Assembly: GCF_965638725.1 (NCBI RefSeq)
Contig: NC_134963.1
Span: 15,404,501-15,468,500, forward strand
Length of the DNA: 64,000 nucleotides
DNA from: Aptenodytes patagonicus
Taxonomy: Eukaryota; Chordata; Aves; Sphenisciformes; Spheniscidae
Reading direction: 5' to 3'
In this document: positions 55,301 through 64,000 of the stretch, in pieces
How positions within the stretch are numbered: position 1 is the first letter of the stretch
Layout: every line of letters starts with the position of its first letter
Notes under the pieces: generated by a model
What the model saw: only the letters and a program-made list of their open reading frames with translations
What the model was told of the DNA's origin: nothing
The model's database searches: none
Program-made: the position numbers and the translations under genes

Positions 55301-56825
55301 GGTGGTCCCCAAGGCTCCCAGCATCACCACCAACATCAAGGTGAAGAGCGAGGAGAAGATCAAGGTGGTGGAAAAATCTGAGAAGGAGACAGTGATTGTG
55401 GAGGAGCAGACAGAGGAAATCCAGGTGACCGAGGAAGTCACAGAGGAGGATGAGGCTGAGAAAGAGGCTGAAGAGGAAAAAGCGGAAGAGGAGGAGGAGA
55501 AAGCTGAAGCAGAGGGTGAAGAAGAGGAGGCCAAGTCTCCTGCAAAAGAGGAGGCCAAGTCCCCAGAGAAACCCAAGTCCCCTTCAAAGGAGGAGGCCAA
55601 GACCCCAGCTGTCAAGTCCCCAGAAAAGCCACCAACCCCCTCAAAGGAAGAAGCCAAAACTCCAGCTGTCAAGTCTCCTGAAAAGCCACCAACCCCCTCA
55701 AAGGAGGAGGCCAAGACCCCAGTTGTGAAGTCCCCAGAGAAACCCGCAACCCCCTCGAAAGAGGAGGCCAAGAGCCCAGCTGTGAAGTCCCCAGAGAAAC
55801 CCCCGACCCCCTCAAAAGAGGAGGCCAAGACTCCAGCTGTCAAATCCCCAGAAAAGCCCCCGACCCCCTCAAAGGAGGAGGCCAAGACCCCAGCGGTGAA
55901 GTCCCCAGAGAAACCCGCAACCCCCTCGAAAGAGGAGGCCAAGAGCCCAGCTGTCAAGTCCCCAGAGAAACCCTCAACCCCCTCGAAAGAGGAGGCCAAG
56001 ACCCCGGCTGTCAAGTCCCCAGAGAAACCCTCAACCCCCTCGAAAGAGGAGGCCAAGACCCCGGCTGTCAAATCCCCAGAAAAACCCCCAACCCCCTCAA
56101 AAGAGGAGGTCAAAACTCCAGCTGTGAAGTCCCCAGAGAAACCCCCGACCCCCTCAAAAGAGGAGGTCAAAACTCCAGCTGTGAAGTCCCCAGAGAAACC
56201 CCCAACCCCCTCAAAGGAGGAGGCCAAGACCCCGGCTGTGAAGCCCGCCGAGAAAGTTAAATCTCCTGTGAAGGAGGAGGCCAAGTCTCCGCAGAAGGAA
56301 GCGGCCCCGGCCAAGGAGCCCACCCCCTCCCCGCCAAAGGAGCCGAAAGCCCCTGTGAAGGAAGAGCAGCCCAAGGAGGCGAAGGGTCCCTCCAAGCCCG
56401 GAGCTGAGGAAGGCAGCAAAGAGGAAGCTCCCAAGAAGGATGTCCTGGCCAAGGTGGAGGAGAAGCCCAAAGAGAAGGCGGCTGCTGTGCCGGAGCCTCC
56501 AGCCCCACAGGTGAAGGAGACCGCCAAGCCAGGCCCCAAACCTGCGGAAGAAGGAAAGGCCGAGAAGGAGGCTCCACCAAAACCTCAGCAGGAGGTCGGC
56601 AAAGTGGCTGCGAAGGAGGCTGAGAAGGCAAAGGTCGAGGAGAAGGTGGACGAGCCCAAGAAGGAGAAGGTGGAGGAGCCCAAGAAGGAGAAGGTGGAGG
56701 AGCCCAAAGCTAAAGCGAAACCCAAAGATGAGCCCAAAGCCAGTAAAGAGCCCCCCAAGGCCGAGGCCCCCTCCAGCAAGGAGGGCAAAGCCCCAGAGCC
56801 GGCGCCTGCCGCGGGGAAGAAGTGA
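51520..56825 (+). CDS. NEFH: NEFH, neurofilament heavy polypeptide (four exons, 898 residues)
   Basis: NEFH is a type IV intermediate filament protein that co-assembles with the light and medium chains in axons. Exons 51520-52303, 53771-53970, 54732-54856 and 55238-56825 sum to 2,697 nt. The head (1-68) contains SSGFHSW and SSTESLDSL. The rod runs from [20 protein letters not shown] (about 69) to the terminal motif [13 protein letters not shown] (about 365-377). The tail begins with [20 protein letters not shown], then a Glu-rich segment, eleven 19-residue KSP/TP repeats (487-695), and a Lys/Glu/Pro/Ala-rich end (APAAGKK). KSP serines are proline-directed kinase targets that set side-arm charge. 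It is NEFH rather than NEFM by the long KSP region, the four-exon structure and its position beside THOC5. No frame errors. Confidence 0.97.
52304..53770 (+). other. NEFH: NEFH intron 1
   Basis: A GC-extreme intron with the minisatellite and, near 53,170-53,220, a short duplication of TTCAGCACCCTGGACAGCGG. No exon is seen. Confidence 0.75.
52413..52785. repeat. Minisatellite, 64-70-bp unit, six copies, NEFH intron 1
   Basis: CTCCGGGAGGGCGT recurs about every 64 bp, each time followed by TACCCCCGCCCCGGGG and GACCCCCCGTATATCC. The last complete copies are nearly identical. Confidence 0.9.
53771..53970 (+). CDS. NEFH: NEFH exon 2 (rod)
   Basis: Encodes [40 protein letters not shown] to HADVLSYQ; donor GTAACG. 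Confidence 0.96.
54732..54856 (+). CDS. NEFH: NEFH exon 3 (end of rod)
   Basis: Encodes [40 protein letters not shown]; 125 nt; donor GTATGG. Confidence 0.96.
55238..56825 (+). CDS. NEFH: NEFH exon 4 (tail)
   Basis: Encodes [20 protein letters not shown], the acidic segment, the KSP repeats and the KEP-rich end; stop TGA at 56823-56825. Confidence 0.96.
55587..56213 (+). repeat. NEFH: 57-bp coding tandem repeat, 11 copies (KSP/TP side-arm)
   Basis: Eleven in-frame units of consensus [19 protein letters not shown], followed by a partial twelfth. Variants are AKSP in units 4 and 7, ATP in 3 and 6, STP in 7 and 8, and EEV in 10 and 11. Together with flanks the tail holds 18 KSP motifs. Confidence 0.95.
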
Positions 56826-57370
56826 GCAGAGCCCCGGGCGCCGAAGAGCACCTCTGGGCGCGGGAGCCGCTCCGCTCCCCTCCGACGGCAGGGCCCCTGG
56901 GTTGGGCCCCCCCCCCCCCCCCCCGCCGGGCCGGCCTTTACCTTAGCAATACGTCCGTGTGAGAGACGCAGCCCCTCGCTGCCCTGCCCCAGCGGTTTGG
57001 CCGATAGCTTCCCTAGCTGAATGTGATATACGCCCAGCGCCACGCGTAAACACTCGAATTATAACCGAGAAGAGACCCCCGGGGAACCGACCGCCCTCCT
57101 CCAATAAGTGCATTTATTTAAGGTATGCGCAATCGATGGATGAGCGCAACGCAGAGCTCTAGCTGCTTGGGACGGGGGCTGGCGGGGTCCTTCCCCGGCC
57201 TGGGGGGTGACGACCGTCCCTCCGAGCGGCGACCCAGGCCGCAGCCAGCTTTGGTGGGAGAGGCTGGGCGCTGCGGGAACGCTCACAGACACACGGTGCA
57301 CTCGGAACCTCAGCCCACTGTTATTTGCTTTCTGTGCAATAACCAAATAAAAGTGCTTACAGAGATGCCC
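56826..57370 (+). other. NEFH: NEFH 3' UTR
   Basis: About 0.5 kb from the stop codon to just past the poly(A) hexamer. A 17-base C-run lies near 56,908. Confidence 0.75.
57346..57351 (+). terminator. NEFH: NEFH poly(A) signal AATAAA
   Basis: A perfect hexamer 521 bp after the stop codon, in CCAAATAAAAGTGC. Confidence 0.8.
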
Positions 57371-58415
57371 CGGCTCTGCTGGCCTCCTGTCGGGGTGCGG
57401 GGGGAGGAAGAGGTGGTGAAGGAAGGCAGGAAAGCCTGGCCTGGGGCGGGGGGGGGCGGCTGGGATCTGTCACCCAGGGCTGGGTGGTGGTGGTGGGGTG
57501 ACACGAGGCTTTTCCAGGGCCCCGGCTGCCTGCCCCAGCCCTTGCCGGGGGTGAGCCCACCCCACGGCAGGCACGAAGGACCCCGTGGGCTGCCTGCACA
57601 GGGGCTGGAAACAGGGCCAGCCCCCCCCCCCCCCCACCTCTGCTCCGCAAAGGATTTTAGCGGTTTGGATTTTGCCTGCCTTCCCTTTTTAAAGCGTGGC
57701 TCCCAGGGGGCTGGTGGGGCCTGGTTTAACCTGGGCGCCGCAGCACCGCCCTGCACTGCAGCACCGCGCTGCTGCCCGGGGGCACAGAGAGGGTCTGTCA
57801 GCCTTCCTGGGGGAGAAATCGCCCACAGGGGAGAAGCGGAGAGGGCGGCAGCCAGGAGAGACGACGACCTTGGGAGTGGGGATGGAGCCCGACTCTTGCC
57901 ACCCGGGCTGTGGGACAGGACCCACAGCAGGGAGCTGCGAGGCGCTGGAGAGGGGGGCACATCCCAACTCCCTGCCACCAAGCAGGGCAAGCCGGGGTGC
58001 TGGGATTCCCACCCCAAGCCTCGACCCCCCCCCTCCTCTCACAGGACACCCCTTTACTCCCCCACCCCCAGCCCAGGGATGCGGCGAAGCCCCCCCCCCC
58101 GCCCCATTGCGGGGGGGTTTGTGCCGAGTCAGCTGGCTGGCAGCCAGCGCAGGCAAGGACAGGCTGGGGCTGCAGTGCGGGCTCTGGAAAGGGGCTATTT
58201 TTAGCCATCTCAATTCCGCGGTCCCGAGGCCCTGCGGTGGGGAGGGAGGGCAGGAGGCAGGCGGCGCCCCAGGCGAGGGGACGTGCCAGCAGCAAGACGC
58301 CTGCCAGAGCCCAGAGACACGGGACAGGGCTCGCTGCAACCCCCACGGGTCCCGTCCCGTCCCCCCCCCCGCCCTGTCCCAGCCCTCCGCACACACGGGG
58401 CACGCACACGCTTTT
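57371..58415. other. NEFH-THOC5 convergent intergenic spacer
   Basis: About 1 kb of GC-rich sequence between two facing 3' ends. Apart from a perfect MEF2 motif at 58,195 I see nothing functional; the open frames are composition-driven. Confidence 0.6.
58195..58204. promoter_or_regulatory. MEF2 consensus CTATTTTTAG
   Basis: An exact match to the MEF2 binding consensus, isolated in a GC-rich spacer about 0.85 kb beyond the NEFH 3' end. Confidence 0.4.
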
Positions 58416-58429
58416 CCTTCAGTTCAGCG

Positions 58430-58435
58430 TTTAAT
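58430..58435 (-). terminator. THOC5: THOC5 poly(A) signal ATTAAA
   Basis: ATTAAA on the minus strand, about 135 bp after the THOC5 stop codon, giving a short 3' UTR. Confidence 0.7.
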
Positions 58436-58566
58436 CCCTCTGGCTACAAAACCTTCCAACGAAACCCAAAACCTTGGAAAAGAAACTGAAATTGGTGGGA
58501 CGGGGTTGCTCCACCCTGCAGACGGGACCAGGCCCATCCCAGAGCAACGGCCCGGGGGGGGGGGGC

Positions 58567-58630
58567 TCAGCGATGGCTGAAGAACCCCTGAGGGTAGTTG
58601 AACTTGAAGGGCTTCAGGCGCATGGGCCCC
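58567..58630 (-). CDS. THOC5: THOC5 last coding exon
   Basis: Encodes [20 protein letters not shown] and stop TGA at 58569-58567. Confidence 0.95.
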
Positions 58631-61600
58631 CTGGAAGAGGAAAAAGAGGGAGAGGCTGACCCGCGGGGGGCAGGAAGCCCACGGCACCCACAGAAAGGGC
58701 CTGGTCCCGGGGTACTGCCCAGCTGTGATCCCCACAGGCAGCTAAAGGGAGAGGCTTCAAGGCTGGCACCAGGTCAGGCAAAAGCCTGTGCTCCAGGGGA
58801 CGGCAGTGCCACCGGGGTCCCTGTCAGCACCCTCGCCCACCCGGCTCCTCACTGCCCCGGGGTCCCCCGTGACGCCAGGCTCTCACCTGACGAGGCGCAG
58901 GCACATCTTCTCCTGGGGAAACTCCTTGGGCCCCTCCACGCTGGTGTCGTGGGGCTCCGTCTCCAGGTAGACGTCCAGCACCATGCACAGGCGCTGCAGC
59001 TGGTTGGTGAGGAGCTGGTAGCCCGGTTTGGGCCCCCACAGCTCCTTGTAGTTCACGTTGACCTCGCTCTCCATGGCCTGGCAGAGGCAGAGGGATCAGT
59101 ACGGCGCAGGCTTGGGTCTCTGCTCTGCCCTCCCCAGGACCCACGGCTGCATCCGGCAGGTTTCGCGGGCCCGCCCCGAGCCGCCTGCCCACCAGCTCGC
59201 TTCTTACGGACACGGAACCGCTGGGAACACCCCCCCAAAAGGCAGCATTTCTCCAGCCTCCTCTCCCACCACCCTGGGTTACCCGAATGTTGTCGTCGTT
59301 GCTGCTGGTTCGCTCTCCTTTCCAGTTCAGGCACAGGCTGAAGACGGGCGACAGCGTGGAGTAACCGGGGTTCAGGACCACGGCGGCCTGGAGCTTGGCT
59401 GAGCAGGGCAGGGAAGAAACGTCACCCGCAGCCCCACGGGGCCTCCAACCGGAGGGATTTCCCACGAAGAGCCCCCAGAAGCTGCCCTGAGGGTGGCCGG
59501 TGTGGGAATTAGCACCTGCCAGGGGAAGGAAATGCGCCTACCTGTTCCTCTTTCTATCAGGGCCATGTAGTAGAGGTGAGTGTCCTCAGCCAAGCCGGCC
59601 TCTATCACGTCTTTAGTGTAGGGCAGCTCCTGTGAGGAGAGACAAGAGGAGTGAGCAGCTGCCAGCGCCGCGTGGGAGCTGGAAGGGATACGGCCCGCGC
59701 TCGGCACCTACCGCGTAATCTTCATAGGGAATGGCAACCCACTTCACCAGGCGCGAGACGATCTTGGTAGGGAAGAGATGCTGGCACTCGCTGGAGACCG
59801 GCACGACGCCGTGCTCTGAAACCAAGGACAAGGCCACTTGAGCAGGGGAGGGCTGGGGACAGAGCTCTGTCACTGTCCTGCGGGTGGGGATGCTCCAAAA
59901 CCGGGACCCGGGGACGTTGTTACGCTTCCGACACCTTCCTCAGGTGCCCAGAGAGGAGCAGCGGAGGCCTCGGCTGCCATCCCACTGGAGCTCGCAGCCT
60001 TGGCAGCGCACGCCTGGCCTGCTCGATGGGCGCACGACGCGCCTGGGTGGGCGGTTCACCTCCCACCACGGCCCGAATCGATTCCCAGCGCAGGGATGGC
60101 CAGTCCCAAAGGGGTGCTGGGCATCGAGAGGGGGCACGGCCTTCCTCTCCCAACCAAAAGAGGGCAGCCCTCGCAGCCCCGCTACCACCGAGGACAGAGG
60201 GAAGGACTGGGAATGCCGAGGGGCAGCACTGCAGACCTGTAGCACCATTAAAAGTGACATCAGTCAGCCCTCCTCTGCAAGAGGACCCTGCTACCGCACC
60301 CCCCCACCCCCCCCACCCCACCCCCGTCCCCAGGCACAGGGTGGGGAGCCAGGCACCCACCAAGCGACGCAAACTGCTTGTGGAGAGCCAGGCGGGACTG
60401 CAGCCTCGTCCGCAGCAGCTTCACAGTCAGCTCCATGTGGCTGGCGCTCAACGAGTTGTCCGCAGTGACCATGTGCTGTGGGCAGGAGGGGCCATCACCA
60501 TCACGCCAGCCTGCGGGCCCCCACTGGGGAACCCCACGGCCCAGGAGCCACCCCACCCAGCCACGGGGACAGGAACACGCTCCAGTCACTGCTCAGTGCC
60601 CCTAACAGGGCTTAGACTATCACACGCGGGAGATAAAATACGTTGGCGTGGCCCCGCTGCACAGATTCATCCCAGCTGAGCCTGTCCCGGCCAATGGCGC
60701 ACCGTGGTTTGGGAGTGGCTGGTGCCAGCAGGAGCTCTGGGGTCTGGGGGGACGGGACAGGACACGACAAACTGTCCCCAAAACCTCCCCAAACCCCAGC
60801 TCGACGTTCTGGTGGAGAGGGGAGGGGGTGTGACGTGCCTGAGGCTGATCCTTGGGGAAATGCAGGCCGCCCAGCTTCTGCACCCACACGTAGGGGTGCC
60901 CCAGCTCTGTCACGTAGTCGCTCAAGGTCAGGATGCTGTGGTGGACGAGGAGGAAGGGTTACGCCACCCCAAAGCATTCCCTCCCCCCGCCCCGTCCCCT
61001 CACCGCCCGGCCTGCGAGCCAGCCGGAGGGAGGAGGTGCTTCTTTCGCCTGCACCCCAAGCCACGCCCCGGTGAGCCCACCCGACGCCGACTGGCAGGCC
61101 ACCGGCTTCCCGGCCACCGAGCCCTCCCTGTCAAGCTGGGGAGGGACGTGCCGTGCCGGGAGCGGGGCACTCGTGTCAACCGCCTGGGCGAAGCTGCCCC
61201 CAGCTGTGCGGGGCAGCGCCCCACTCACCCCACTTTATCGAACTGGAACTGGTTGGCCGGGTTGGGCGTTTTCCTCCCGTGGTCTCCCGGGTAGAGGCAG
61301 TTGAGGAGGGAGTCTGGGGAGAGCAGGTCACTGGCAGGAGGAGGGAAGAGATTAATCAGCAGCAGCCTGGGCTCCACGGCTCTCTGGGGCGGCCACTAAC
61401 AGGCTCCGAGCCCAGAGAAGGGGATTACGAGCTCCACGAGCCGGGTTTCGAGACCAGAATGGCTTTCCCCTAATTCCACTCCGAAAGGAGATCTGTCTCC
61501 TCCCGGGCTGTGAAGAAGACAGAAATCACAGGGCTCCAGCTCCCCGGTTTCCCAGGAAGCTGCTCACTCCAGTACATTAACTCCAAAACCTGCTGATGCG

Positions 61601-63538
61601 TACGGAGGAAACATCGCCTGCACAGGCAGGGCACGGCCTGATGGCTGTTTGCCACCCAACAAGCTTAAGCAGAGGAATTCTGCTTAATGAAATAAAATTC
61701 TTCACGTCTGACTGTACTCACAAGCCTGACCAAGCTCAAAGGGCTGTAGGATTTGGGGTTTGGCTCAAGCCACAGCCTCACTGGTTTGGGGTAATAACAG
61801 CCAAGGGCAGCTGCGAGGGAGGGAGCACCCTGCACGGGAACCCTGCGGAGAGACTCTAGCTGCTGTCACGGAGGGTTTTGTGTACCTATGGGGAAAAAAG
61901 AACCCCAAGAGGATTGGGAGGCCTCATATGGGACAGGCTGGGAGGCAGCACCTGCTTCCAGGTAAGCCCAGACCAGCCTCTCCCGCCTCCCTCTTCCTCA
62001 GGCACCTCCTCCTGGCCCCGGGAGAGCCACCGGAGAGCTGGCAGCTTATCGGAGCTCCCTGGGCAGGCTCCCACAGCTGCCATTTCAGCTATTCCTCACA
62101 CAAATCAGGCTCCAGCGGTCTTTGGGGAGCCCAGGGAGAGGCAGCCGCATCTCCGGCGCTCAAGACAAGGTGACCTGCAGAGCAAGCAGGTGAAGGGAGC
62201 TGCCAGGCACAGGCTGCAGGCGGGAGGAAAGCGGTTCGGCTGCAAGAAGGTGATTGAATACGACAAGCAGGAGAGGTTCTCCCCCAGCTCCTGGCAGGTC
62301 TGGCACCGCTCCCCTAGGAGGTTCCCGACCTCCCTGCCCCTGGCTTGTCGTGACAGAGGGAGAAGAGGATGCTGCTGCCTGGGCTGCGGCAGCCTGGCAG
62401 GGCTCCTGGCAAGGCCCTGGAGCTAAGGGGGAAGATACCGCAGGGCAGAGGACACACAAGGTGAAAGCCCTCCCCAGAGGCAGAGATGGAGCTCTGCTCT
62501 TTGGCGACTCCTTTGCCCCCCAAAGGACAAGCCAAGACAGCACTTCGAAACTGCAGCTCTGCACAAAGGCCCTTAAGGTGCCGCAGGTAAGGCAAGGTGA
62601 GGGACCGAGGTCAAAACCTCACCCGCTGGGAGCAGGCAACCGGGCATGGAGTGCCCCTGGCCCACCGGGCGCGGGAGCTACGGCTCAGCAGAGGGACGTT
62701 GCCACCACATGCTGCTCTTGGCACTACATCGCCCTGCCAACGGGTCACTCTGAACAGAGCAGGGCAGGACACCAGGGCAGCGCGTTCGTGGCAAGCGGAG
62801 GGGTCGCTGCCCGGTGGGCTCTGGGCTCAGTGCCCCCGGGGCTCTCCTTACCCGGCACTGATGGCGGTCGTCATCTCAACGGCAGTGGTCACCTTGGCTT
62901 TCACCGTCATGACGTTGAGGTTCATCAGGTAGTAGAAGGTCAGGTGAAGCACGTTCTCATCTGCGCCAACAGAGAAGGGGCAACGTTGCTGTCTGCTCTA
63001 GCTCGGAGCATTCTGCAGAGGGGGATGTACATGCCCCTCTGCTAGGACCTCAACAGCAAACGGGGCAGAGAGGCAACATGGGGAGTAACTGGCAACTGAC
63101 GCACTGTAACCTCTAACACCGTCCCACCAGCATTTGCCAGGCTGTATCTGCCAGATAAAAGAGGAAAGCTCCCAAGTAGAGGGCGAAAGCTTCAGAGCAA
63201 GGTCACCCCGCCTGCGTGGGCGAGAGGAGCTCCAGGAGACAGAGCTGACAAACCACCTTGTTCAGTCTCCCCCGGAAGGCCACGCTCATCCCTGCCAGGG
63301 CAGCTGGGCTGAGGGCAGGAAAGGCTCTCCGCACCCCGAGCTCTCCCCAAGGATCCCAAGCTGTTGCCGGGTTGCTCCCTGACCCGCTGTCACACACTCT
63401 TGTCCGCGCTCTGCCAAGGGCCACCAGTACCCGCTTACCTTTGCACTTCAGGTCGACGGTGACGGACAAGGGGTGCCGCTTGAGCATCTCCTTGCGCTTG
63501 TCGTCCAGCTGCACGCCCAGGGTAGGCCTGCGCCGCTT
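58567..63538 (-). CDS. THOC5: THOC5, THO complex subunit 5 (C-terminal 361 residues, ten exons)
   Basis: THOC5 is a subunit of the THO/TREX complex, coupling transcription with mRNA export in the nucleus. The ten exons sum to 1,086 nt and open in phase at [20 protein letters not shown]. Other landmarks are [38 protein letters not shown] and the end [13 protein letters not shown]. Exons (high to low): 63538-63439, 62960-62852, 61330-61229, 60935-60839, 60475-60361, 59815-59712, 59629-59542, 59398-59283, 59077-58887, 58630-58567. The family is about 680 residues, so roughly the first 320 are encoded beyond the window. The intron after exon 60839-60935 uses a GC donor. No frame errors. Confidence 0.96.
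58887..59077 (-). CDS. THOC5: THOC5 penultimate exon
   Basis: Encodes [20 protein letters not shown] to [12 protein letters not shown]; donor GTGAGA. Confidence 0.95.
59283..59398 (-). CDS. THOC5: THOC5 exon (third from last)
   Basis: Encodes [20 protein letters not shown] to SSNDDNIR; donor GTAACC. Confidence 0.95.
59542..59629 (-). CDS. THOC5: THOC5 exon (fourth from last)
   Basis: Encodes [20 protein letters not shown] to YMALIERGT; donor GTAGGC. Confidence 0.95.
59712..59815 (-). CDS. THOC5: THOC5 exon (fifth from last)
   Basis: Encodes [20 protein letters not shown] to AIPYEDYA; donor GTAGGT. Confidence 0.95.
60361..60475 (-). CDS. THOC5: THOC5 exon (sixth from last)
   Basis: Encodes [20 protein letters not shown] to LHKQFASL; acceptor CCACAG, donor GTGGGT. 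Confidence 0.94.
60839..60935 (-). CDS. THOC5: THOC5 exon (seventh from last; GC donor)
   Basis: Encodes [20 protein letters not shown] to FPKDQPQ. The frame and the protein alignment both require splicing after CAG at 60839, where the intron starts GCACGT rather than GT. Confidence 0.92.
61229..61330 (-). CDS. THOC5: THOC5 exon (eighth from last)
   Basis: Encodes [20 protein letters not shown] to NQFQFDKVG; donor GTGAGT. Confidence 0.95.
61331..62851 (-). other. THOC5: THOC5 intron (1.5 kb)
   Basis: The longest THOC5 intron in the window. No exon, RNA gene or repeat element was recognised in it. Confidence 0.7.
62852..62960 (-). CDS. THOC5: THOC5 exon (ninth from last)
   Basis: Encodes [20 protein letters not shown] to EMTTAISAG; donor GTAAGG. 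Confidence 0.95.
63439..63538 (-). CDS. THOC5: THOC5 exon (first visible)
   Basis: Encodes [33 protein letters not shown]; acceptor CCCCAG, donor GTAAGC. Confidence 0.95.
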
Positions 63539-63540
63539 CT

Positions 63541-64000
63541 GGGGAGGGCGAAACAGAGCTGTCAGACCCTTCTCCTCCCGCTTCTCGGCCACCCGCGGCC
63601 CCCCCCCTCCTCTCCCACTGCTCCTTCCTTCTAGTCTAGTTCCCCAATCCCCCAGTGCAGTGGCCACGGAGCAGCCCTGGGGAGGGAGGGGAGGAGGAAA
63701 CCCTTGCCCTGCTGCAGGGTGAGGACAAAGCAACTCCGGTTCCTGTCGTTCCTTCAGCTCCCAGGAGCACCCCCACCCCTGTGAGACGGGGCCAAGGACC
63801 TGCTGGCCCCAAAAGCTTCCCCCGCCTCGAGGGGCAGAAGCTGAGGCCCTTCCCTTTACCCTTCCCCGCAGCAACAGCCCGACACACCAGGCGCGGCTGC
63901 TGGGCGGTGGGGAGCGGCGGCACAGACCTGCCGTGGGCTTCCACGCTGGGGGCAGCCAGCGCCTACGGCCTCTCCCCAGCATCCAGAAGGTACAAAACCT
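63541..64000 (-). other. THOC5: THOC5 intron (partial, to window end)
   Basis: Nothing here reads as a THOC5 exon; the preceding exons of the gene must lie beyond 64,000. Confidence 0.7.

Noticed and set aside
55169-56539. A 456-codon open frame on the minus strand across NEFH exon 4, with repeats of [12 protein letters not shown]
   Set aside because: It is the exact antisense of the KSP repeat. A 57-bp repeat without an antisense stop keeps the frame open automatically, and there is no promoter or family match.

Overview
The window is nuclear DNA from a bird, very probably a GC-rich microchromosome region. The evidence is a 5'-truncated CR1 LINE with the typical avian 3' tail (ATTCTRTG repeats, ending near 39,841), compact introns, very long G/C homopolymers, and vertebrate split genes in the order EWSR1 - GAS2L1 - AP1B1 - NEFH - THOC5. 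This is the gene order of human 22q12, without RASL10A and RFPL1. There is no prokaryotic, viral or CRISPR content.

Layout. (1) 1-9.6 kb: the 3' two thirds of EWSR1 (+), from within the intron before the last SYGQ-repeat exon to the poly(A) signal. (2) 9.9-18.9 kb: GAS2L1 (+), with a CpG-island promoter, a non-coding first exon, a CH-domain exon, a GAR domain split over two exons, and a long C-terminal exon with an EB1-binding SxIP-type motif. (3) 20.1-49.6 kb: AP1B1 (-), 21 coding exons plus a distal non-coding first exon. It codes for the beta-1 large subunit of the AP-1 clathrin adaptor and hosts an intronic C/D-box snoRNA (probable SNORD125), a 30-nt cassette microexon, a CR1 insertion and a recent 325-bp duplication. 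(4) 49.6-51.5 kb: a divergent AP1B1/NEFH promoter island with a 26-bp-spaced array of CCAAT-box-like elements and a TATA box just before NEFH. (5) 51.5-57.4 kb: NEFH (+), four exons, 898 residues, with an 11-copy 19-residue KSP/TP repeat in the tail. (6) 58.4-63.5 kb: the last ten coding exons of THOC5 (-); the 5' part lies beyond the window.

The genes do not form a functional unit. They are neighbours in a conserved synteny block: an RNA-binding FET protein, a microtubule/actin crosslinker, a clathrin adaptor, a neurofilament and an mRNA-export factor. GAS2L1/AP1B1 and NEFH/THOC5 are convergent pairs; AP1B1/NEFH is divergent.

The most important caution is sequence quality. EWSR1 exons 13-16 and GAS2L1 carry about eleven single-base indels that break otherwise conserved frames, while AP1B1, NEFH and THOC5 read through cleanly (CDS sums of 2,856, 2,697 and 1,086 nt, all in frame). 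These look like base-level assembly errors in extreme-GC exons rather than pseudogenes. I see no wholly new biological system. The items most worth following are the intronic snoRNA, the duplicated splice acceptor in AP1B1, the CCAAT-like array, the AP1B1 microexon and a GC-AG intron in THOC5.
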